Below are positions 9,238 to 15,920 of a DNA stretch of 27,105 bases, in pieces (the stretch's first letter is position 1; each line of letters starts with the position of its first letter). The notes below the pieces were generated by a model, which worked only from the letters and a program-made list of their open reading frames with translations, was not told the DNA's origin and did not search any database. The position numbers and the translations under genes are program-made. Origin of the DNA: an uncultured Roseburia sp. (GTDB lineage: Bacteria; Bacillota; Clostridia; Lachnospirales; Lachnospiraceae); NCBI GenBank assembly GCA_934358955.1, contig CAKRLC010000026.1:1-27105 (forward strand), read 5' to 3'.

Positions 9238-11551
9238 TGAAAGCCACCTCACTTTCTTCAAGACCAAGCTCTTTTGCAGACAGCTGCGATTTTGCGATCT
9301 GTCTGTATACTTCGCAGGACTTTAATAATTCTTCATGGGTGCCCTTGCCTACAATTTCTCCATTGTCTAACACCAGGATCTGTTCTGCGTGCAAAATCGT
9401 ACTGATACGCTGTGCTACAATGATCACCGTGCTGTCTTTCACATTTTGGGCAAGTGCCTTTCTCACTGCAGCATCTGTTTTCAGATCCAACGCAGAAAAG
9501 CTGTCGTCAAAAATATATATTTTTGGCTCTTTTGCGATTGCCCTCGCAATGGCAAGACGCTGCTTCTGTCCACCGGAAACATTACTTCCTCCCTGGGCGA
9601 TCGGACTGTTATAGTCCTCCTCTTTTGCTTCAATAAATTCTGTTGCCTGTGCAATCTCTGCAGCTTTCTTTATCTGGGCATCAGTGGCATCCTCTTTTCC
9701 AAAACGAAGATTTGAGGCAATCGTTCCGGAGAATAATACACCTTTCTGCGGCACAAAACCTATCTCGTCACGCAGGTCAGACATTGAAATGTTCCGGATA
9801 TCTTTTCCATCAAGGGTAATACTTCCTCCTGTCACATCATACAGACGCGGAATAAGGTTTACCAGTGTGGACTTACCGCAGCCAGTACTTCCAATGATCG
9901 CCGTTGTCTGTCCCGGCTCTGCCGTAAAATCAATATCGTGAAGTACATCCTCTTCTGCACCCGGATATTTAAAGTTTACATGTGAAAATCTTACGACTCC
10001 ATTGTGTGTCGTTACTTTTTCAGGCGCTGCTACATCACAGACAGATGATTTTGTACAAATAACCTCATCGATGCGCTCTGCTGCAACTGCTGCACGCGGA
10101 AGCATGATCGATATCATCGTGAGCATTAAAAATGACATAACGATCATCATCGCATACGTAATAAATGCCGTCATCGCGCCAACCTGCATCGTTCCTTCGT
10201 TGATTTTATGAGCTCCAACCCATACAATACCAACGGAAAGCACGTTCATGATCATCATCATTCCAGGCATCATAAATGTCATAACCCTGTTTGTAAATAA
10301 CATTGTTTTTGTCAGATCCCGGTTTGCCTCATCAAAACGTTCTTCCTCTTTTTCTTCCCTGCCAAAGGCACGGATCACAGAAAGACCGGTCAAAATCTCT
10401 CTGGATACCAGGTTAATATTATCCACTAACTTCTGCATTAATTTGAATTTTGGCATTGTAACAGACATCAGTACCAGAACATAGCCAAGGATCACCAAGA
10501 TAGCAAGCGCAATGATCCATCCCATTCCGGCTCCTGTCTTTACGACTCTTATCACGCCACCAAGACCAAGGATCGGTGCATAGGCAACCATACGCAATAA
10601 TATAACGGAAACCATCTGAATCTGCTGGATATCATTGGTGCTTCGCGTGATCAGGGATGCTGTTGAAAATCTGTCCATTTCGGCATTTGAAAAACCGACT
10701 ACCTGACGGAACACATTTTTTCTTAACGTTCTACCAATTCCTGCACCAACTCTGGATGCAAAAAAGCCAACTAAAACCGTAACTACTCCGATCAGTAATG
10801 CCATACCAACCATCTTTAATCCCGCTGTAGCAAGATACGTTTTCTGCATCTTCTGTACATCGAGCCCGGCTGCCTTATCGCAGGAAATAGCATAAGCAAT
10901 TCCCATAGATTTCACCAGAGAGCTTCCCATGGTATCGATCGTATCCTTCATGCCATCCCGCATAGAAAACAGCATATCCCTGTCTAAGGTACCATTTTGC
11001 AGCATAGCCGCAAAGACAGGACGAACATCCACGCAATTAGTCATCACTTTCTTTCCATCTTTATCCTCTTTTTCCTGTTGGAAGCTCTTTAAATCTGTTC
11101 CGAGCATTTGCCCGATCTGTTCTATGCTCATCTGTTCTACCGCTGAGGCATCCATCCCTGACTGCTCTGCCAGCATTTTCTTAAATGCCGTTTCTTCCAT
11201 AGCGCTCATCTGGTAGTTCATGATCAATGGAAGGGCCAGCTGTTCATCTAACTCTTCCAGTTTTCCCTGATCCAGATTTTTTCTGTAACAGATACCATTC
11301 TGAATGGCATAGCTTTCTTCCCAGCTGTCAATTTCCGGATCTGTCATAATAAACTCAGCGGCATAAAATTCGTCCTCATTTAATTGTTCCGGAAGTACAT
11401 GTTCTACCCCGCTGTTCAAAATTCCGACATCAATGATATCAGACGTATAAGACGGCAGTGACAGATCACACCACGCCTGCACGAAAAGCAGTGCGATAAT
11501 GACCAAAACTGACTTCCAATACGGAATCATATTTTTAAATATTCTGCTCAT
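9230..11551 (-). CDS. Heterodimeric ABC exporter subunit with degenerate ATPase site (TM287/BmrC-like)
   Basis: This is the partner half transporter of the next gene. From the chosen start (773 aa), transmembrane helix 1 (about 13-35) is followed by a large insertion of about 195 residues (45-240) before helix 2. It is probably an extracytoplasmic domain, polar and acidic, as in other Firmicutes members of this type. The ATPase domain has Walker A GSTGCGKST (554-562), signature NVSGGQ (657-662) and Walker B IYIFDD, in which Asp683 replaces the catalytic Glu. This marks the degenerate site of a heterodimer. A longer in-frame start exists, but the ATG at 11551 has AAGGA eight bases upstream and overlaps the marR end by 17 bp. 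Confidence 0.92.
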   Translation of the reverse strand: MSRIFKNMIPYWKSVLVIIALLFVQAWCDLSLPSYTSDIIDVGILNSGVEHVLPEQLNEDEFYAAEFIMTDPEIDSWEESYAIQNGICYRKNLDQGKLEELDEQLALPLIMNYQMSAMEETAFKKMLAEQSGMDASAVEQMSIEQIGQMLGTDLKSFQQEKEDKDGKKVMTNCVDVRPVFAAMLQNGTLDRDMLFSMRDGMKDTIDTMGSSLVKSMGIAYAISCDKAAGLDVQKMQKTYLATAGLKMVGMALLIGVVTVLVGFFASRVGAGIGRTLRKNVFRQVVGFSNAEMDRFSTASLITRSTNDIQQIQMVSVILLRMVAYAPILGLGGVIRVVKTGAGMGWIIALAILVILGYVLVLMSVTMPKFKLMQKLVDNINLVSREILTGLSVIRAFGREEKEEERFDEANRDLTKTMLFTNRVMTFMMPGMMMIMNVLSVGIVWVGAHKINEGTMQVGAMTAFITYAMMIVMSFLMLTMISIMLPRAAVAAERIDEVICTKSSVCDVAAPEKVTTHNGVVRFSHVNFKYPGAEEDVLHDIDFTAEPGQTTAIIGSTGCGKSTLVNLIPRLYDVTGGSITLDGKDIRNISMSDLRDEIGFVPQKGVLFSGTIASNLRFGKEDATDAQIKKAAEIAQATEFIEAKEEDYNSPIAQGGSNVSGGQKQRLAIARAIAKEPKIYIFDDSFSALDLKTDAAVRKALAQNVKDSTVIIVAQRISTILHAEQILVLDNGEIVGKGTHEELLKSCEVYRQIAKSQLSAKELGLEESEVAFNE

Positions 11552-12011
11552 TCTCTTTTTCCTTTCTGTCCTCTTTCTTTCTGTCATCGAGTTCTTTTTG
11601 TGCAATGATATAAATGTTATTCAGATAAGCGATCAGGCGCTTCATATCTTTCTCCCCGACCTTCGTCATAACAGCCTTTCCATACTCACATAATGTTTTC
11701 CTTGCTTCCCGAACGACCTGTTCTCCTTCTGCGGTCAGTCTGACATAGGTGTTTCTCCTGTCTTCTTTATTTACAGTCCGCTCCACATAGCCTTTGTCCT
11801 CCAGCCCGCGCAGTGTTCTTGACACCGACGGTGGAAGTACCTTTGTCTTCGCAGCAAGTTCCGAGATCAGAATCTTTCCATCCTCCCCAAGCTCACAAAT
11901 TGCATTCATCGTCATAAAATCTACACGGCTTAATTCCGGAACGATTGCACCTATATTAAGCTTACGGAACTGACTCATAGAACGAAATAATTCTATATAT
12001 AACTGATCCAT
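11535..12011 (-). CDS. MarR-family transcriptional regulator
   Basis: This 158-aa protein has the MarR winged-helix pattern: helix-turn-helix around ISELAAKTKVLPPSVSRTLRGLE (about 49-70) and the wing NKEDRRNTYVRLT with the conserved Asp-Arg-Arg. A charged tail (DDRKKEDRKEKENE) ends the protein. It is the first gene of a three-gene unit with the two ABC exporter subunits. It probably represses the unit until a ligand, likely a drug or lipophilic compound, releases it. An inverted repeat overlapping its promoter is a good operator candidate. Which compound it senses cannot be deduced. Confidence 0.93.
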   Translation of the reverse strand: MDQLYIELFRSMSQFRKLNIGAIVPELSRVDFMTMNAICELGEDGKILISELAAKTKVLPPSVSRTLRGLEDKGYVERTVNKEDRRNTYVRLTAEGEQVVREARKTLCEYGKAVMTKVGEKDMKRLIAYLNNIYIIAQKELDDRKKEDRKEKENEQNI

Positions 12012-12028
12012 TTCTCACCATCCTTTAA

Positions 12029-12066
12029 TTATTTAACATTGTTATCTATTTGCATGTGTTAAATAA
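12029..12066. promoter_or_regulatory. Likely MarR operator (perfect 10-bp inverted repeat)
   Basis: TTATTTAACA (12029-12038) and TGTTAAATAA (12057-12066) are perfect inverted repeats with an 18-bp spacer. The upstream half-site overlaps the -10 box of the marR promoter and the other lies downstream of the start site, so binding would block initiation. The link to this MarR is inferred from position. Confidence 0.65.
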
Positions 12067-12091
12067 TAACACCGGTATTTTTTCCTGTCAA
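12063..12091 (-). promoter_or_regulatory. Promoter of the marR-ABC-ABC operon
   Basis: On the minus strand TTGACA (12086-12091) and TATTAT (12063-12068) are 17 bp apart, about 50 bp before the marR start. Confidence 0.8.
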
Positions 12092-12093
12092 GA

Positions 12094-12130
12094 ATTCCGA
12101 TGTCAAAAAATCTGATCTTTTGACACCTGT
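12094..12130. repeat. Collapsed end pair of the palindromic repeat family
   Basis: ATTCCGATGTCAAAA is followed after nine bases by TTTTGACACCTG; TGTCAAAA (12101-12108) and TTTTGACA (12118-12125) are perfect inverted repeats. These are the outer ends of the element family seen at 13246-13479 and 12343-12444, with nearly all of the interior missing. It starts only three bases from the marR -35 box. Confidence 0.5.
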
Positions 12131-12136
12131 TTAAAA

Positions 12137-12226
12137 GAATGTGTCTTGGCACATTCTCGCGCCGAGCGCGGTCGCTTGTGACAACCTACATCTTCGCGCG
12201 AGTGCGCATCATTGGCACGTTAGTGC
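12137..12226. repeat. GC-rich multi-hairpin segment
   Basis: Within 90 bp there are GAATGTG/CACATTC (7 bp), CTCGCGC/GCGCGAG (7 bp, long loop) and GGCAC/GTGCC followed by TTTTT. Base composition is markedly GC-rich compared with its AT-rich surroundings. It contains no ORF. It could be a folded repeat element or a structured RNA; I do not recognise a family. Confidence 0.45.
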
Positions 12227-12227
12227 C

Positions 12228-12273
12228 TTTTTGTGTAATAGGGAATTCCAAGGAATTTCCTATTACGCAAAAA
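12228..12273. repeat. 20-bp near-perfect hairpin
   Basis: The segment 12228-12247 pairs with 12254-12273 (TTTTTGTGTAATAGGG with its complement on the right arm, two G-U pairs) around a CCAAGG loop. T and A runs at the base make it terminator-like. It abuts the hairpin at 12269-12314 and shares a few bases with it. Confidence 0.55.
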
Positions 12274-12314
12274 ATATCAGATTTCACTTTATAAGCTGAA
12301 ATCTGATATTTTTT
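12269..12314. terminator. Perfect 18-bp hairpin with T6 on both strands, likely aroD terminator
   Basis: Positions 12269-12286 and 12297-12314 are exact inverted repeats (AAAAAATATCAGATTTCA and its complement) with a 10-base loop. It would act as an intrinsic terminator in both directions. On the minus strand it lies about 135 nt after the aroD stop codon and shields the marR promoter. Confidence 0.6.
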
Positions 12315-12342
12315 AATCACACTTTATTATCCTATCTTAATG

Positions 12343-12444
12343 ATTCGGGTGTCAAAAGGTCTACTTCGTAACCTTTATTGGTATTGGCAAATTACCACAC
12401 AAACTGCCCGCATAAACTTCATGCAGGCTTTAGTCCCCTGGATT
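12343..12444 (+). repeat. Internally deleted copy of the palindromic repeat element
   Basis: The left part (ATTCGGGTGTCAAAAGGT, then TAACCTTTATTGG and GGCAAATT) and the right part (GCATAAACTT, ATGCAGGC) match the two ends of the full copies at 13246-13479 and 26887-27105. The central hairpin of about 140 bp is gone. It ends three bases before the aroD stop codon. Orientation is that of the 26887 copy. Confidence 0.65.
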
Positions 12445-12447
12445 CTT

Positions 12448-13200
12448 TTATTTATAATAACGATGCAGCCGGTCCAATATCTCTGTCATATCATTTAAAG
12501 CAAGCTGCCCTGGTGCACTTCCGCCCTGATCTGCAGCAAATGTTACCGCTGATCCAAAGCTTTCTCCGCATATTCTGCTGACCATGCCAAGCGTTCCCAT
12601 GGACATGGTAATGATCGGTGTGTCATCATTCTCCTCAGCAAACTGTCCGGTCACTGATAAAAGTGACAGCACATCTTCCATATTGTGAGGCATCACAGCA
12701 AGTTTTACAATATCTGCATTCCCAACACACATTTTTTCTACGATCATCTTCATTACTTCACGCTCTGGTGTTTCGTCAAAATCATGATGAGATGCAACAA
12801 CTTTGATTCCTTTTTTCTGAAGCTTTTTTATTTTCATGGCCGGGTGCGTTTCCTCAAAAAATTCCACATCGATCAGATCCACACACCCTGCTTCTACGAT
12901 CAGATCCTGAATGTCATCTCTTTGCTCCGGTGTGATCTCGCTGACGCCTCCCTGTCTTTTGCTTCGGAATGTTGCAAGAAAAATCTTTTTTTTAAGCCAT
13001 TCTTTTGTACTTTCAAAGACCTCACGAATCGCATTATAATCCTGCCAGTGTGCAAAAGCATCGATTCTCCATTCGATCATCTCTGCTTCTGATTCTGAAA
13101 GTCTTTTTATTTTCTCAATGATCTGCTCCTTTTCTGTCTCCATAACCGGCACACAGATCAATGGTTTTCCTTTTCCAATCTCATACCCTTTTATCTCCAT
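12448..13200 (-). CDS. aroD: Type I 3-dehydroquinate dehydratase
   Basis: AroD dehydrates 3-dehydroquinate to 3-dehydroshikimate in the shikimate pathway through a Schiff base. The 250-aa protein has the class I barrel motifs: EWRIDAF (substrate-binding Glu and Arg, about 43-45), ASHHDFDETP with catalytic His139, and ADIVKLAVMP with Schiff-base Lys166. GSAPGQL near the C terminus closes the site. AGGAAGG precedes the ATG. It is transcribed away from the DAHP synthase gene, the first enzyme of the same pathway, across a 610-bp gap filled largely by a palindromic element. No other shikimate gene is in the window. Confidence 0.95.
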   Translation of the reverse strand: MEIKGYEIGKGKPLICVPVMETEKEQIIEKIKRLSESEAEMIEWRIDAFAHWQDYNAIREVFESTKEWLKKKIFLATFRSKRQGGVSEITPEQRDDIQDLIVEAGCVDLIDVEFFEETHPAMKIKKLQKKGIKVVASHHDFDETPEREVMKMIVEKMCVGNADIVKLAVMPHNMEDVLSLLSVTGQFAEENDDTPIITMSMGTLGMVSRICGESFGSAVTFAADQGGSAPGQLALNDMTEILDRLHRYYK

Positions 13201-13245
13201 ACGTCTTCGTCCTTCCTGTCTTACTATCTTACCTTCTTAATAAAA

Positions 13246-13479
13246 ATCTGGTTGCCAAAAGGGCTGCATTTAAGTTTATGCTGGCAGCTTGCACAAAAGA
13301 AATATTCCAGGTTTCATTGTGCAAAACATTCCGCTAAGCCTCTGAAAGCGTGAAGCGTGTTCAGCAGAGGCTTCCACGCTTCATGAGTCTTATCTCCATT
13401 GCACAAAGAGAAACCTGGAATATTTCTTTTGTGCAATTTGCCAATAAAGGTTATGAAGCAGATATTTTGACATCCGAAT
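13246..13479 (-). repeat. Full copy 1 of a palindromic, MITE-like repeat element
   Basis: The element of about 234 bp has outer inverted ends (ATCTGGTTGCCAAAAGGGCT on the left against ATTTTGACATCCGAAT on the right). It also has a perfect 27-bp inverted repeat (13289-13315 with 13410-13436), an inner 8-bp pair TTGTGCAA/TTGCACAA (13317-13324 with 13399-13406), and an apical region with two interleaved 9-bp complementary pairs. It is the reverse complement of the copy at 26887-27105, roughly 85 percent identical by eye. It contains no ORF. It fills most of the gap between aroD and the DAHP synthase gene. Confidence 0.85.
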
Positions 13480-13496
13480 TTTTATAAATCTTCTGC

Positions 13497-13529
13497 TTGT
13501 ATCTTATGACACTTTTCTGTAAGATACAA
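13497..13529. repeat. Perfect 10-bp palindrome with promoter-like hexamers on both strands
   Basis: TTGTATCTTA (13497-13506) and TAAGATACAA (13520-13529) surround 13 bases. On either strand this reads TTGTAT, 17 bp, TAAGAT, which could be a weak divergent promoter pair for aroD and the plus-strand leader, or simply an operator. The rest of 13480-13738 holds only short hairpins such as GGAAAA/TTTTCC near 13612 and TGCTA/TAGCA near 13665. Confidence 0.4.
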
Positions 13530-13738
13530 CCTTTTCTTGAAAAATAAAACTTATAATATATTTATAGTCTGCCGTTTTTCTACATGTAACAAATGCAACA
13601 AAAAGTCTGCAATGGAAAACATTTTCCTGTCCAACAGGTGAAAATACAAGTGCCGTCCCCTTATGCTACATTATAGCATTCTCCATCATCCATAACTAAT
13701 ATTTATACCATCTATAATTAATTGGAACACCCCAAGAT

Positions 13739-13767
13739 TTGACAATTCCATGACCATACTTTAAAAT
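13739..13767 (+). promoter_or_regulatory. Promoter of the DAHP synthase gene
   Basis: TTGACA (13739-13744) and TAAAAT (13762-13767) are 17 bp apart, giving a leader of about 37 nt. No T-box or other attenuator motif is visible. Confidence 0.8.
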
Positions 13768-13810
13768 TAGCAGATAGTATATTGGATAAATCCATAAAGG
13801 AGATATAAAA

Positions 13811-14842
13811 ATGAGCTTCACTTTTTTAAACGAATTACCATCCCCGGAAGAGATCAAACGCGATTATCCGCTTTCTGATAAATTAAAGGCTTTGAAAAAG
13901 CAGCGTGACAAAGAAATCAGTGATGTGATCTGCGGAAAAGATGACCGCTTTCTTGTGATCATAGGACCATGCTCTGCTGATAATGCGGACTCTGTCTGCG
14001 ATTACGTCAGCAGACTTACTTCTATCCAGGAAGATGTCAAAGAAAAGCTGATCATCATTCCTCGTGTTTATACAAATAAGCCTCGTACAACCGGGGAAGG
14101 TTACAAGGGAATTGCCTCCCAGCCAGATCCAGAAAAAGCACCTGACATGGTGGAAGGTCTGATCGCGATGCGTAAAATGCACATCCGTGCCATTGAAGAA
14201 AGCGGCCTTACCTGCGCAGACGAAATGCTTTACCCGGAAAACTGGGGTTATGTAGAAGACCTTCTGTCCTATGTTGCTATTGGTGCCCGCTCGGTGGAAG
14301 ACCAGCAGCACAGACTGACCGTAAGTGGTTTTGATGTTGCTTCCGGCATGAAAAATCCAACCAGTGGTGACTTTGCTGTTATGTTAAATTCCGTTTATGC
14401 AGCCCAGCATCCACATCACTTTGTTTACCGTGGTTACGAAGTTGAAACAACCGGCAATCCATTAACCCACGTTGTATTACGCGGTGCTGTAAGCAAACAT
14501 GGGAACAGCACACAAAATTATCATTACGAGGATCTCATCCGCCTGTGCGAAATGTACGCCAAGATGGATCTTGTAAATCCGGCTGCTATTGTAGACGCAA
14601 ATCATTCCAACTCCGGCAAGCAGTTCAAAGAACAGATCCGTATTGTAAAAGAAGTCATGCATAACCGCCTCTTATCCAATGACATCCGGAATATGGTCAA
14701 GGGTGTTATGATTGAAAGCTATATTGAAGAGGGTTCCCAGAACATTCATGACCATATTTATGGAAAATCTATCACTGATCCTTGTCTTGGATGGGAAGAC
14801 TCCAAAAAATTAATTTACGAAATTGCTGATATGTGCCATTAA
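13811..14842 (+). CDS. aroF: 3-deoxy-7-phosphoheptulonate synthase (type I DAHP synthase)
   Basis: This enzyme condenses phosphoenolpyruvate and erythrose 4-phosphate, the entry step to aromatic amino acids. At 343 aa it matches the AroF/G/H class in length. Visible sites are the metal ligand Cys54 in IGPCSADN, the substrate-binding RVYTNKPRTT (85-94), His265 in DANHSNSGK and Glu302 in GVMIESYIEEGSQ. AAAGGAG lies before the ATG. It is a single-gene unit with its own promoter and a terminator at 14865-14902. Which aromatic amino acid inhibits it cannot be told, so the letter aroF is used generically. Confidence 0.94.
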   Translation: MSFTFLNELPSPEEIKRDYPLSDKLKALKKQRDKEISDVICGKDDRFLVIIGPCSADNADSVCDYVSRLTSIQEDVKEKLIIIPRVYTNKPRTTGEGYKGIASQPDPEKAPDMVEGLIAMRKMHIRAIEESGLTCADEMLYPENWGYVEDLLSYVAIGARSVEDQQHRLTVSGFDVASGMKNPTSGDFAVMLNSVYAAQHPHHFVYRGYEVETTGNPLTHVVLRGAVSKHGNSTQNYHYEDLIRLCEMYAKMDLVNPAAIVDANHSNSGKQFKEQIRIVKEVMHNRLLSNDIRNMVKGVMIESYIEEGSQNIHDHIYGKSITDPCLGWEDSKKLIYEIADMCH

Positions 14843-14864
14843 TTCATGATTTTAGCTTTTAACA

Positions 14865-14902
14865 AAGAAGCTCCTACAGGTTTACCTGTAAGAGCTTCTT
14901 TT
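14865..14902. terminator. Bidirectional terminator shared by aroF and xerD
   Basis: AAGAAGCTC/GAGCTTCTT and ACAGGT/ACCTGT form a two-part stem followed by a T run on the plus strand. The xerD stop codon (14882-14884) lies in its loop, so the last codons of xerD are part of the hairpin. Confidence 0.8.
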
Positions 14903-15736
14903 CATCTGTGTATAAATTTGTGTTGATGCGAGTTCTGAATGCCCTAGCATCTGCTGTATCTGTTTTAAATCTGCTCCTTCACATACCATATGCATTGCAA
15001 AGGAATGTCTTAACATATGCGGTGTGATCTCTGCCTGAATTCCAGCTTTTCTCCCATAAGCCTTCATCAGCTTCCAGAATCCCTGGCGGCTCATTGCTCT
15101 TCCTGAACAATTGGTAAAAAGCCACGGGACATTTTCATCCTTAACCAGATCAGGACGTCCTGAAGCAAGATAGCGTTTCATTGCTTCTTTCGCTGCTCCT
15201 TCTACCGGAAGAACTCGTTCCTTATGTGCATCCCGACAGATCAGCTGTCCCTTTTCACAATCCACGTCCTCTAAAGTAAGCGAGATCAGTTCTGAAACAC
15301 GAATGCCTGTTGCATACAAAAGCTCCAGCATTGCCTTATCCCGGCGTTCCTTTGGTGAAGGGCCTTCCGGCTGGGCAAGAAGTCTTGCTGTCTCATCTTC
15401 ACTTAGGACAGATGGAATCTTTTTTTCAACTTTCGGTGGCTTGATCTGCTGCGCTGGATCCTCGCTGATCTTCTTTGACTGCTCCTCAAAGCAGAAAAAC
15501 GCCTTCATAGAGGCTATACTGCGGGATACCGTAGATGGCTTCAATCCACTGACTTCTAGAAAAGACAGATACCCATTCAGATCTTCTGTTGTGATCTGAT
15601 CTGCTGCACTGATTCCCTGCTGTGCAAGATATAAACACATCTTCTTTAAGTCACGCTCGTAGGATACTTCTGTATTCTGGGAGGTCTGTTTTTCTTCATG
15701 AAGATATTGAATAAATTGATAAATATCATGTTCCAT
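14882..15736 (-). CDS. xerD: Tyrosine recombinase XerD (site-specific, chromosome dimer resolution)
   Basis: XerD resolves chromosome dimers at dif sites with a partner recombinase. From the chosen start (284 aa), the SAM-like N-terminal domain (about 1-85) is followed by the catalytic domain with Arg146 (ATGIRVSEL), Lys172, His240-x-x-Arg243 (HMLRHSF), His266 (LGHSELAST) and the nucleophile Tyr275 (QIYTQ). The C terminus stops nine residues after the Tyr, roughly ten shorter than usual, inside a terminator hairpin. A start at 15784 is also open. I chose 15736 because MEHDIYQFIQYL matches family N termini, but neither start has a good ribosome site. A short upstream frame ending five bases before this ATG may supply ribosomes by coupling. 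Confidence 0.9.
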   Translation of the reverse strand: MEHDIYQFIQYLHEEKQTSQNTEVSYERDLKKMCLYLAQQGISAADQITTEDLNGYLSFLEVSGLKPSTVSRSIASMKAFFCFEEQSKKISEDPAQQIKPPKVEKKIPSVLSEDETARLLAQPEGPSPKERRDKAMLELLYATGIRVSELISLTLEDVDCEKGQLICRDAHKERVLPVEGAAKEAMKRYLASGRPDLVKDENVPWLFTNCSGRAMSRQGFWKLMKAYGRKAGIQAEITPHMLRHSFAMHMVCEGADLKQIQQMLGHSELASTQIYTQMKRSSYR

Positions 15737-15741
15737 TTTTA

Positions 15742-15834
15742 TTACTTTGCCCTGATCGCTTTCTCTCTTTGTAACTGTCGGCATGCTGCTTTTATAAGCT
15801 GACCGTCATGTGAAATGTAAATCACGCTTTGCAA
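15742..15834 (-). CDS. Possible 30-aa upstream ORF coupled to xerD
   Basis: A perfect AGGAGG (15839-15844 on the minus strand) lies four bases before a TTG that opens a 30-codon frame (SVIYISHDGQLIKAAC and on). The frame ends at a TAA only five bases before the xerD ATG, and xerD itself lacks a ribosome site. No homologue is recognised, so it may only be a leader for translational coupling. Confidence 0.3.
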   Translation of the reverse strand: MQSVIYISHDGQLIKAACRQLQREKAIRAK

Positions 15835-15881
15835 GCATCCTCCTGTTTTTATAAAATGCCGCGAATCGAGATATAGCATCC

Positions 15882-15910
15882 ATTATAATAACTCTGCCGC
15901 CAAAAAGCAA
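15882..15910 (-). promoter_or_regulatory. Promoter upstream of xerD
   Basis: On the minus strand TTGCTT (15905-15910) and TATAAT (15882-15887) are 17 bp apart. This would allow xerD to be transcribed apart from spoIIM and nudF. Confidence 0.55.
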
Positions 15911-15920
15911 TCTTTTTCTC

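Noticed and set aside
13336..13383. H-type pseudoknot in the palindromic element
   Set aside because: The strand order fits, but one base between the second arms cannot span a 9-bp stem, so only alternative hairpins are claimed.
12094..13479. CRISPR array
   Set aside because: Repeats here are palindromic, few, of unequal length and irregularly spaced, with no cas genes in the window.
13530..13810. Possible T-box or attenuator leader before the DAHP synthase gene
   Set aside because: No T-box core sequence or terminator is visible, and the promoter at 13739-13767 leaves only a short leader.
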